DNA of 64,000 bases from assembly GCA_030535235.1 (NCBI GenBank), contig JAUNCL010000003.1:46721-110720 (forward strand). The letters run 5' to 3'. The notes beneath the pieces are model-generated. The model ran no database searches. It was not told the DNA's origin and saw only the letters and a list, made by a program, of their open reading frames with translations. Both the position numbers and the translations under genes were made by a program. Positions 35,203 through 43,700 of this stretch are shown piece after piece; the first letter of the stretch is position 1, and every line of letters starts with the position of its first letter. Origin of the DNA: Bacillota bacterium. Its GTDB lineage: Bacteria; Bacillota; Clostridia; Oscillospirales; Oscillospiraceae.

Positions 35203-35273
35203 GGCCTCACCTCCTTTCGGAGGGTGTGGCTGAAACCGCCTGCCGTTGCTGCAGTACCTGTATCCGCACTCAG

Positions 35274-35302
35274 TTTTTAGCACGCCCGTCGGAATCTGTC
35301 AA
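35274..35302 (-). promoter_or_regulatory. promoter of the micropeptide transcript
   Basis: TTGACA (35302-35297), 17-base spacer, extended -10 TGC-TAAAAA (35279-35274) on the minus strand; start near 35268. Confidence 0.8.
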
Positions 35303-35341
35303 ATCTTGGCGCAAATCCCCCTCGACTTTTTTCTGTCCCTG

Positions 35342-35370
35342 TTGACAGGACACTTTATTTCTGCTAGAAT
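35342..35370 (+). promoter_or_regulatory. promoter of the structured RNA
   Basis: TTGACA (35342-35347), 17-base spacer, extended -10 TGC-TAGAAT (35365-35370). Confidence 0.88.
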
Positions 35371-35376
35371 AACTCT

Positions 35377-35562
35377 ACTCTTCTATTTGGAAAACAGGAT
35401 GTTGAGTCTTTCCAAAGCAAGACACGACCGCTGACCGGGGGCGTCCCCGTTCCCGCCAGCCAAGGCCACACGGACAGCCGGGTCGAATGCCGAGCTCCGC
35501 ATGATGCGGCGGCAACTTCTGTTGCCTTATTGATTGGGTTAAAAGCCCAAGTTTTATAAGTT
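35377..35562 (+). ncRNA. structured non-coding RNA upstream of potABCD
   Basis: About 185 nt after a consensus promoter with no supported reading frame. Stems visible: GGGG-gcgt-CCCC near 35438-35449; GCCG...CCGCA-tga-TGCGG-CGGC near 35489-35513; GGCAAC-ttct-GTTGCC at 35511-35526; TTGGG-ttaaaag-CCCAA near 35535-35551. Single-stranded purine-rich joins (CCAAAGCAAGACACGACC) look conserved rather than random. Size, clade and style would fit a large structured Firmicutes RNA such as the raiA motif, but I cannot confirm a family from memory. It could be a free sRNA or the aptamer part of the potA leader. Confidence 0.55.
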
Positions 35563-35667
35563 GGTAACTATAAACCATTGCTTTCGAGCATACAAACTTG
35601 TGAAATGATCAATAAGAGTAGTAAAAGTAAGTTTCTTTGCTATATAGACTCTCATACTCATCGATTC

Positions 35668-35746
35668 CCACAATAGAAGTGACTTCATTTGTGGTATCTC
35701 CAAGTGACTGTATGCGACAAGCATCACAGTCACTTTTTTGTTTTTT
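35668..35746 (+). terminator. tandem hairpins and strong terminator in the potA leader
   Basis: Hairpin 1 is CCACAA...TTGTGG (35668-35694) with GAAGTGACTTC in its tip. Hairpin 2 is AAGTGACTGT-ATGC-gacaa-GCAT-c-ACAGTCACTT (35702-35733), followed by TTTTTgTTTTTT. The potA ribosome binding site GGAGGG starts at 35747, so no promoter fits between and potA must be read through this terminator. An extended -10 (TGC-TATATA, 35638-35646) could give a short leader; otherwise the RNA starts at 35377. Confidence 0.82.
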
Positions 35747-35760
35747 GGAGGGATGCTCCC

Positions 35761-36885
35761 ATGAAAAAAATCATTGAGCTGAAAAACATCACCAAATCCT
35801 TCGACGGCGAGCAGCCCGTCTTGAAAAACATCGACCTGGATATTTACGACAACGAGTTCCTCACCCTGCTGGGTCCCTCCGGCTGCGGCAAGACCACCCT
35901 TCTGCGGCTCATCGGCGGCTTTGAGTCCCCCGACGAGGGGGATGTGATCTTCCTGGGGGAGCGCATCAACGACGTCCCCGCCCACAAGCGCCATGTGAAC
36001 ACCGTCTTTCAGAAGTACGCCCTCTTCCCACACCTGAACGTCTTTGAGAACGTAGCCTTCCCCCTCCGGGAGAAAAAAGTCCCCAAGGCAGAGATCGAGG
36101 AGCGGGTCCATGAGATGCTCTCCCTGGTGGCCCTGAAGGGCTTTGAAAAGCGCAGCGTCACCCGGCTCTCCGGCGGCCAGCAGCAGCGGGTTGCCATCGC
36201 CCGGGCCCTGGTGGCCCAGCCCCGGGTCCTCCTACTGGACGAGCCCCTGGGTGCTCTGGACCTGAAGCTCCGAAAGGACATGCAGGTGGAGCTGAAAAAG
36301 ATCCAGAAGCAGACCGGCATCACCTTCATCTTCGTCACCCACGACCAGGAGGAGGCCCTGTCCATGTCCGACACGGTGGTGGTCATGTCCGAGGGCAGGA
36401 TCCACCAGATCGGCACCCCCGTGGACATCTACAACGAGCCGGTGAACGCCTTCGTGGCCGATTTCATCGGGGAGAGCAACATTCTGGACGGCGTCATGCT
36501 GGAGGACTTCAAGGTTCGCTTTGCCGGTCAGGTCTTCGACTGCCTGGACAAGGACTTTGGAAAAAACGAGCAGGTGGACGTGGTCATCCGCCCCGAGGAC
36601 GTGGACTTCGTGCCGGTGGAGCAGGGCAAGCTCACCGGCGTGGTCACTTCGGTCACCTTCATGGGGGTCCACTATGAGATCATCGTGGATGTGGGCGGCT
36701 TCAAGTGGATGGTCCAGACCACCGACTTCGTGGACGTGGACGAGAAGATCGGCATCCAGCTGGAGCCCGATGCCATCCACATCATGAAAAAGTCCGAATA
36801 CTCCGACCTGTACGGGGACTACTCCTCCTTCTCCAACGAGCTGGAGGAGCTGTCCGACGCAGAAGCAGAGGAGGACGAGGCATGA
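35761..36885 (+). CDS. potA: spermidine/putrescine ABC transporter ATP-binding protein
   Basis: A 374-residue ABC ATPase. Walker [10 protein letters not shown] (38-46), signature [15 protein letters not shown], Walker [12 protein letters not shown], and a C-terminal TOBE domain that matches PotA. It powers import of polyamines through PotB/PotC. GGAGGG lies 8 bases before the ATG and directly after a terminator, so expression depends on read-through. It overlaps potB by 4 bases. Confidence 0.95.
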   Translation: MKKIIELKNITKSFDGEQPVLKNIDLDIYDNEFLTLLGPSGCGKTTLLRLIGGFESPDEGDVIFLGERINDVPAHKRHVNTVFQKYALFPHLNVFENVAFPLREKKVPKAEIEERVHEMLSLVALKGFEKRSVTRLSGGQQQRVAIARALVAQPRVLLLDEPLGALDLKLRKDMQVELKKIQKQTGITFIFVTHDQEEALSMSDTVVVMSEGRIHQIGTPVDIYNEPVNAFVADFIGESNILDGVMLEDFKVRFAGQVFDCLDKDFGKNEQVDVVIRPEDVDFVPVEQGKLTGVVTSVTFMGVHYEIIVDVGGFKWMVQTTDFVDVDEKIGIQLEPDAIHIMKKSEYSDLYGDYSSFSNELEELSDAEAEEDEA

Positions 36886-37775
36886 AAAACAAGCTGACCC
36901 GGGAGGAGCGCAGCATCGCCTGGGCAGACCACGCGGCCCTGGGCCCCTACTCTCTGTGGGCGGTCCTCTTCATTCTGGTGCCCCTGGTCTTCGTGGCCTA
37001 CTACGCCTTCACTGACAACAACTTCCAGTTCACCCTGGAGAACATCCAGCGGTTCTTCACCGCCACCTCCCAGGTGATGCAGGACGACGGCTCCACCCAG
37101 GAGGTCCGCACCTATCTGGTGATCTTCTGGCGGTCCCTGAAGCTGGCTGTCATCTCCACCCTCATCTGTCTGGTGATGGCCTATCCCCTGGCCTATATCA
37201 TGGCCCGGGCGGAGGAAAAGGTGCAGAAAACCTTCATGACCATCATCATGATCCCCATGTGGATGAACTTCCTCATCCGCACCTACGCCTGGATGACCAT
37301 CCTCCAGGACACGGGTATTCTGAACAACTTCCTCTCCCTCCTCCATCTGCCGGGGATCCACATCATCGGCACCGAGGCCGCCGTGGTCATCGGCATGGTC
37401 TATGACTACTTCCCCTACATGGTCCTCCCCCTGTACTCCATCATGGCCAAGATGGACACCAAGCTCATCGAGGCCGCCCGGGATCTGGGGTGCAGCAGCG
37501 CCGGTGTCCTGCGCCGGGTCATCTGGCCCCTGAGCCTCCCCGGCGTCATCAACGGCATCACCATGGTGCTCATCCCCTCCATCAGCACCTTCTATATCTC
37601 CCAAAAGCTGGGCGACGGCAAATTCTTCCTCATCGGTGACGCCATCGAGGGGCAGTATGTGGCCAACAACCTTCACTTCGCCGCTGCCATGGCCTTTATC
37701 CTCATGGTGGTCCTGCTGGTCTGCATGGGCCTCATGCGGGTCCTCACCAACCGTCACGTGGAAGGAGGCGTGTAA
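36882..37775 (+). CDS. potB: spermidine/putrescine ABC transporter permease PotB
   Basis: A 297-residue permease with six transmembrane helices and the EAA-type coupling loop [25 protein letters not shown]. The ATG at 36882 overlaps the potA stop as ATGA; the much longer frame is potA read in another phase. Forms the channel with PotC. Confidence 0.94.
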   Translation: MKNKLTREERSIAWADHAALGPYSLWAVLFILVPLVFVAYYAFTDNNFQFTLENIQRFFTATSQVMQDDGSTQEVRTYLVIFWRSLKLAVISTLICLVMAYPLAYIMARAEEKVQKTFMTIIMIPMWMNFLIRTYAWMTILQDTGILNNFLSLLHLPGIHIIGTEAAVVIGMVYDYFPYMVLPLYSIMAKMDTKLIEAARDLGCSSAGVLRRVIWPLSLPGVINGITMVLIPSISTFYISQKLGDGKFFLIGDAIEGQYVANNLHFAAAMAFILMVVLLVCMGLMRVLTNRHVEGGV

Positions 37776-38609
37776 ATGAAACCCATTGCCAAGCTCTATA
37801 CCGCCCTCATCTTCCTCTTCCTCTTCGCCCCCATCGCCATCCTGCTGGTCTTCTCCTTCAACGAAGGCAACAGCCTGTCGGTCTTCTCCGGCTTCTCCCT
37901 GTACTGGTACAAGGAGCTCTTCCACGACACCAACACCCTGGGGGCGCTGAAAAACACCCTGGTGCTGGCTCTGTGCGCCTCCATCCTCTCTACCATCATG
38001 GGCACCGCCGCCGCCGTGGGCATCAACAAGCTCCGCAGCAAATTCATGAAGGCCGCCATGAACACCGTCACCAACATCCCCATGGTGAACCCGGACATCA
38101 TCACCGGTATCTCCCTGATGCTGATGTTCGTCTTTGCCGGCCGGCTCATCGGCCTGGGGACCAGCCTGAACTTCTGGACCATGCTCATCGCCCACATCAC
38201 CTTCTGCCTGCCCTATGTGATCCTCCAGGTGCTGCCCAAGCTGCGGCAGATGGACAAGTCCCTGCCGGAGGCCGCCATGGACCTGGGCTGCACCCCCTTC
38301 CGGGCCTTCTTGAAGGTGGAGCTGCCGGAGATTTTCCCCGGCATCCTCACCGGTCTCATCATGGCCTTTACCCTATCCCTGGATGACTTCGTGATCAGTT
38401 ACTTCACCGCAGGCAATGGCTTTGAGACCCTGCCCATCCGCATCTACAGCATGACCAAGAAGACGGTCACCCCCAAGATGTACGCCCTGGCCACCCTGAT
38501 CTTCTTCGCCATCCTGGCCCTGCTCCTCCTGTCCAACCTGGCTGATGTGGACGACGAGGAAAAGCAGGCCCGGCGGGAGCGGCGGAGAAAAAAGCGGTCC
38601 GGCGCCTGA
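37776..38609 (+). CDS. potC: spermidine/putrescine ABC transporter permease PotC
   Basis: A 277-residue permease with six transmembrane helices and the coupling loop EAAMDLGCTPFRAFLKVELPEIFPG. It starts immediately after the potB stop (0-base gap) with GGAGG inside potB. The C-terminal tail is highly basic (KQARRERRRKKR), consistent with a cytoplasmic end. Confidence 0.94.
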   Translation: MKPIAKLYTALIFLFLFAPIAILLVFSFNEGNSLSVFSGFSLYWYKELFHDTNTLGALKNTLVLALCASILSTIMGTAAAVGINKLRSKFMKAAMNTVTNIPMVNPDIITGISLMLMFVFAGRLIGLGTSLNFWTMLIAHITFCLPYVILQVLPKLRQMDKSLPEAAMDLGCTPFRAFLKVELPEIFPGILTGLIMAFTLSLDDFVISYFTAGNGFETLPIRIYSMTKKTVTPKMYALATLIFFAILALLLLSNLADVDDEEKQARRERRRKKRSGA

Positions 38610-38685
38610 TCCCCCGTATTCCCACCGCGACAGCGGTTAGAATAGCAACACAAGAGAAAAGAGACAACGAAAAGGAGGATACCCT

Positions 38686-39795
38686 ATGAAAAGAACCCTT
38701 GCTCTCGTCCTGGCTCTGGTGGCGGCCCTCGGTCTGTGCCTCACCGGCTGCGGCGGCTCCGACACCCTGACCCTGAACGTGTACAACTGGGGCGAATATA
38801 TTTCCGACGGCTCCGACGGCTCCCTGGATACCATCAAGGCCTTCGAGGCCTGGTACGAGGCCGAGTACGGCCAGAAGGTCAAGGTGAACTACTCCACCTA
38901 CGCCAGCAACGAGGACATGTACGCCAAGCTGAAGAGCGGCGCCGTGAGCTACGACGTGATCATCCCCTCGGACTACATGATCGCCCGGCTCAAGGACGAG
39001 GACATGCTCCTGCCCCTGAACTTTGACAACATCCCCAACTACCAGTATATCGACTCCCAGTTCCAGGGCCTGTACTATGACCCCGATGACCAGTTCTCCG
39101 TCCCCTACACCTACGGCGTGGTGGGCATCATCTACGACGCCAACAAGGTGGACGCCGCCGACGTGGGCGGCTGGGACCTGATGTGGAACGACAAATACGC
39201 CGGTTCCATCCTCCAGTTCAACAACTCCCGGGACGCCTTCGGCACCGCCATGTATAAGCTGGGCATTGACGTGAACACCACCGACCAGGCCCAGTGGGAC
39301 CAGGCCCTCCAGGAGCTGATGAACCAGCGTCCCATGGTGAAGGCCTATGTGATGGACGAGATCTTCAACGCCCTGGAGTCCGGTGAGGCCGCCATCGGCG
39401 CCTACTACGCCGGGGACTACTTCACCATGGCCGAGGCCCAGGCAAGCACCGTGGACCTGCAGTTCTACTACCCCGAGGTGACCAACTACTTCGTGGACGC
39501 CATGTGCATCCCCTCCTGCTGTGCAAACCAGGAGCTGGCTGAAATCTTCATCAACTACATGCTCAGCGAGGAGCCTGCCGTGGCCAACGCCGAGTATATC
39601 TACTACGCCACCCCCAACTCCCTGGTCTACCAGAACGAGACCTATATCGAGGACATGGGCCAGGAGGCCATGGAGATCCTCTACCCCTCCCTGGATGGCT
39701 TTGCCGAAAAGTACAATCAGTACGCCTACCGCAACCTGCCCACCGAGACCCTCGACTATATGAACACCCTTTGGGAGAACCTGAAGATCACCTGA
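38686..39795 (+). CDS. potD: spermidine/putrescine-binding lipoprotein PotD
   Basis: A 369-residue extracellular solute-binding lipoprotein. The signal peptide ends in lipobox LTGC with Cys22 as the lipidated residue. The mature start LTLNVYNWGEYISDG is the classic PotD/PotF motif, and further polyamine-site residues fall in DVIIPSDYMIARL and VPYTYGVVGI. GGAGG precedes the ATG. It is separated from potC by 76 bases; a TAGAAT in the gap hints at an extra promoter for the binding protein. A terminator follows. Confidence 0.95.
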   Translation: MKRTLALVLALVAALGLCLTGCGGSDTLTLNVYNWGEYISDGSDGSLDTIKAFEAWYEAEYGQKVKVNYSTYASNEDMYAKLKSGAVSYDVIIPSDYMIARLKDEDMLLPLNFDNIPNYQYIDSQFQGLYYDPDDQFSVPYTYGVVGIIYDANKVDAADVGGWDLMWNDKYAGSILQFNNSRDAFGTAMYKLGIDVNTTDQAQWDQALQELMNQRPMVKAYVMDEIFNALESGEAAIGAYYAGDYFTMAEAQASTVDLQFYYPEVTNYFVDAMCIPSCCANQELAEIFINYMLSEEPAVANAEYIYYATPNSLVYQNETYIEDMGQEAMEILYPSLDGFAEKYNQYAYRNLPTETLDYMNTLWENLKIT

Positions 39796-39807
39796 TTCAA
39801 CGCATAG

Positions 39808-39839
39808 AAACGCCCGCCGGGGTTCCGGCGGGCGTTTTT
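39808..39839 (+). terminator. potABCD terminator
   Basis: AACGCCCGCCGG-ggtt-CCGGCGGGCGTT followed by TTT. Confidence 0.92.
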
Positions 39840-39864
39840 CTGTGGGCGCACAAAACGAGAGGGT

Positions 39865-39897
39865 GGAAAAAACGGCGGAGACCCCGCCGTTTTTTCC
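39865..39897. terminator. bidirectional terminator between potD and the XRE gene
   Basis: GGAAAAAACGGCGG-agac-CCCGCCGTTTTTTCC; on the minus strand it follows the XRE regulator gene by about 70 bases. Confidence 0.85.
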
Positions 39898-39963
39898 AAA
39901 GGATGCTCCAAAAACGAGCGCCTATCCAACGGAATAAACAAACGAAAAAACAAACATAATCCC

Positions 39964-40662
39964 CTATTGCGCGCTGCGGGTTTCTGTTTCCCCTTCGGTC
40001 CCAGCTTTTCTGGGAGGATTGAAGGCCAGGAAGAGGAAGATGCCGCTGACCGCAGCGGCGATCAGGTGGAGGTTCTTATCGTCAATGTAAAGCAGGGCAC
40101 GAAACAGTTCATACCAGGGTGGAGACCATCCAAGCAGAACCATCGCCAATAAGCCGCCCGCCCCCAACAACCAGATCAGACCAAACGCCAATCCCACACC
40201 CAGGCAGACCCGACGGCTTCGTACTTCCAGTTCCATAGGGGCCAACCCCTTCAGAAGTGTCATGAAGCCAATCACAGTGGTCAACACCGCAGCAGCCAAA
40301 TACAGGCAGCGATACAGATACCATCCGCTCAGATTGTAAGCCCGAAAGCACCACGTTTTGATTTGGGGTTCAAACCAGAACATAGAGCCGGTCCAAAGAG
40401 CGGCAGCCAGAATCAGGAGAACCGCCGCTATTGCCACTTGTTTTCTGGATATCCTAAACTTTGGCTTCGGCCCATAGAGCAGGGTCGTCACGTCCACCTC
40501 CAGCGCTGCCGCGATGGCTTCCAGCTGCTCCAGGCTGGGCTGGGAGGTCCCCCGCTCCCAGTTGGACACGGTCTGACGGGTGACATACAGTGTTTCCGCC
40601 AACTGGTCCTGGGTCAGATCCTTCCCCGTCCGCAGCTTCTTGATATTTCCTCCGATGGTCAT
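39964..40662 (-). CDS. XRE-family regulator with membrane domain
   Basis: A 232-residue protein. An N-terminal HTH_3 DNA-binding domain (NIKKLRTGKDLTQDQLAE, VTRQTVSNWERG, residues about 5-60) is followed by four hydrophobic helices (about 73-92, 115-138, 152-176, 195-215). Membrane-tethered XRE regulators of this plan are common in Clostridia. The ligand and target are unknown; the neighbouring pot and polC genes face away or are housekeeping. AAAAGGAGGTG precedes the ATG. Confidence 0.85.
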   Translation of the reverse strand: MTIGGNIKKLRTGKDLTQDQLAETLYVTRQTVSNWERGTSQPSLEQLEAIAAALEVDVTTLLYGPKPKFRISRKQVAIAAVLLILAAALWTGSMFWFEPQIKTWCFRAYNLSGWYLYRCLYLAAAVLTTVIGFMTLLKGLAPMELEVRSRRVCLGVGLAFGLIWLLGAGGLLAMVLLGWSPPWYELFRALLYIDDKNLHLIAAAVSGIFLFLAFNPPRKAGTEGETETRSAQ

Positions 40663-40704
40663 GGGATTTCACCTCCTTTTCCCTCTCAGCATAGCAGAGG
40701 GAAA

Positions 40705-40742
40705 CAAAAAAGTCACGCAAAGGTTCTTTGCGCGACTTTTTT
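40705..40742. terminator. terminator between polC and the XRE gene
   Basis: AAAAAAGTC-ac-GCAAAG-gtt-CTTTGC-gc-GACTTTTTT, 4 bases from the polC stop; the A and T tracts allow both directions. Confidence 0.85.
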
Positions 40743-40746
40743 GTCG

Positions 40747-43700
40747 TTAAAAGAGGGAAATCTGGCTGGTCTCCGGCATGGAGCCTAAGGCCCCGGCGGC
40801 ACGGAGCTGGTCCACATGGGTCTTGGAGACCTTGGGGCAGGCGGCCAGCAGCTCCTCCTGGGAGATGAAGTGGCGGCCCTCCCGGTTCTCCACGATGGAG
40901 ATGGCCGCCGTCTCCCCCAGACCGGGGATGGCGGTGAAGGGGGGCAGCAGGGCGTTCTTCTCCTCGTTCATGATGAACTTGGTGGCGTCCGACCGGTAGA
41001 GGTCGATGTTCTCAAAGGTGAAGCCCCGGAGGTAGAACTCATAGCACACCTCCAGGGTGACCATCATGTCCTCCTCCACGGCGGCGGCCTCCTTTTCCTT
41101 GGCGGCGATCTCCTTCATCTTCTGCTGGCAGACCTCCATGCCCCGGCACATGCAGGTGGCATCCAGGGCCTTGGCCCGGATGGAGAAGTAGGCAGAGTAG
41201 AAGGCCAGGGGCCGGTGGACCTTGTACCAGGCGATGCGGAAGGCCATCATGACGTAGGCCACGGCGTGGGCCTTGGGGAAGAGGTAGCCGATCTTAGCCA
41301 GGGACTCGATGTACCAGTCGGGGACGTTGTTGGCCCGCATGGCCTCCTCCCAGCCCTCGTTGAAGCCGTTCTTCTTCACCTTGCCCTTACGGACGGCCTC
41401 CATGATGTCGAAGGCCATCTTGGGCTCCACCCCCATCTCCATCAGGTAGAGCATGATATCGTCACGGCAGCCCACGGTGGAGTCAACGTCGGCGGTGCCG
41501 GAGAGAATCAGGTCCCGGGCATTGCCCAACCACACGTCGGTGCCGTGGGAGAAGCCCGACAGCCGGACCAGGGTGTTGAACTTCTCCGGCTGGGTGTCCA
41601 TGAGCATCTGCCGGGTGAACTTGGTGTTGAACTCCGGCACGGCCACGGCCCCCGTGGGTCCCAGAATGGGGTCGTCCTCATAGCCCAGGGGGGCGGAGTT
41701 GGTAAAGATCTTCATGGTGTCCGGGTCGTCCAGGGGGATGGTCTGGGGATCAACGCCGGTGAGGTCCTGCATCATGCGGATCATGGTGGGGTCATCGTGG
41801 CCCAGCATGTCCAGTTTTAAGAGGTTGTCCTCCATCTTGTGGTAGTCGAAGTGGGTGGTGATGATATCCGTCCCCGTGTCGTCGGCGGGGTGCTGGACGG
41901 GGCAGAAATCGTAAATCTCCTTGTCCTGGGGGATGACCACCATGCCGCCGGGGTGCTGGCCGGTGGTACGGCGGACCCCGGTGCAGCCCAGGGCCAGCCG
42001 GTTCTCCTCGGCCTTGGTGACCTGGAGCCCCCGGGCGGCCAGGTACTTTTTCACATAGCCGTAGGCGGTCTTCTCCGCCACGGTGCCGATGGTGCCGGCC
42101 CGGAACACATGGCTCTCCCCAAAGAGTTCGAAGGTGTACCGGTGGGCGTTGGCCTGGTACTCGCCGGAAAAGTTCAGGTCGATATCCGGGACCTTCTTAC
42201 CGCCGTAGCCCAGGAAGGTCTCGAAGGGGATGTCGAAGCCGTCCTTCACATACCGGGTGCCGCAGATGGGGCAGTCCTTGTCGGGCATGTCTGCGCCGCA
42301 GCCGAAGCCCGCCCCGGACTCGAAGTCCGAGTGCTTGCAGTTGGGGCAGCGGTAGTGGGGGGGCAGCGAATTGACCTCGGTGATCCCCGACAGGAAGGCC
42401 ACGATGGAGGAACCCACCGAGCCACGGGAACCCACCAGATAGCCGTGCTCCAGGGAGTTCTGCACCAGCTTCTGGGCGGACATGTAGATGACGTCGTACT
42501 TTCGCTCGATGATGCCGGGCAGCTCCAACTGGATGCGGTCCTTGACGATCTGGGGCGGGTCCTCACCATAGAGCTCGTGGGCCTTGCCCCACACCAGGTC
42601 GTAGAGCTCCTTGTCGGAGTTCTCCAGCTTGGGGGCAAAAAGCCCGTCGGGCAGGGGTTTCACCTCGTCGCACCAGGAGGCCACCAGGCGGGTGTTGGTG
42701 ACCACCACCTCGTAGGCCTTCTCCTCCCCCAGGTAGGCGAACTCCTCCAGCATCTCTTCCGTGGTGCGGAAGTAGAGGGGGTTGGGGGCGTCGGCGTCGT
42801 CAAAGCCCTTGGTGTCCAGGAGAACGTGGCGGTAGGCCTCGTCCTCGGGGTCCAGGAAGTGGACGTCGCCGGTGGCGCACACCGGCTTGCCCAGCTCCTC
42901 CCCCAGGCGGACCACAGTGCGGTTCCACTCCCGGATCTGCTCCCAGTCCCGGGCGATGGTCCGTCCGTTCTTGTCGGGCCGGAGCATGAAGGCGTTGTTG
43001 GACAGGGGCTGGATCTCCAGATAGTCATACCAGGAGGCGATGCGGCAGAGTTCCTCCCAGTCCTTCCCCCGGACGATGGCGTGGTAGAGCTCGCCGGCCT
43101 CACAGGCGGAGCCGAGAATAAGGCCCTCCCGGTTGGCGTTGATCTCGCTCTTGGGCATGATAGGGAAGCGCTTGAAATACTGCAGGTGGCCCAGGGAGAT
43201 GAGCTTGTACAGGTTCCGCAGGCCGGTCTGGTTCCTGGCCAGGACGATGAGGTGCTTGGGCATCCGCTTGGCCTTGCCCAGGGAACTGGTTTTGGCCAGG
43301 TTGCCGTTGACCTGCTGGAGCCGGTCCGCCCCCCGGTCCCGGAGCATCTGGATGAAGGGCACCAGCATGTACCCCACCATGGCTGCGTCGTCAGAGGCCC
43401 GGTGGTGGTTGAAGTCGGGGAGGTTCAGGTGGCGGCAGACGATATCCAGCTTGTACTTGCCCAGGTCGGGCAGCAGGTTCTGGGCCAGGGGCAGGGTGTC
43501 CAGATAGGTGGGGGTAAAGGGGATACCATACCGCTTGCAGCCCTCCCGCACAAAGCCGATGTCGAACTCGGCGTTGTGGGCGGCCAGGGGCCGGCCGTCC
43601 ACGAAGTCCAGAAATGCCCGGATGGCCTCCTCCTGGCTGGGGGCGCCCACCAGCATGTCATCGGTGATGCCGGTGATCTGGACGATGTTGGGGGCCAGGG

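Larger units (their letters stand above)
35049..35268. repeat. 220-base segment bounded by long inverted arms
   Basis: The left arm (35049-35078, GGATACAGGAACTGCGG onward to GCGGTTTCAG) and the right arm (35231-35268, read on the minus strand as GGATACAGGTACTGCAG onward to GCGGTTTCAG) match except for two substitutions and a short insertion. Both predicted RNAs begin at these arms, and a full-length transcript would close into a 5'-3' panhandle. This could equally be a small inverted-repeat element carrying the reading frame inside it. Confidence 0.75.
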
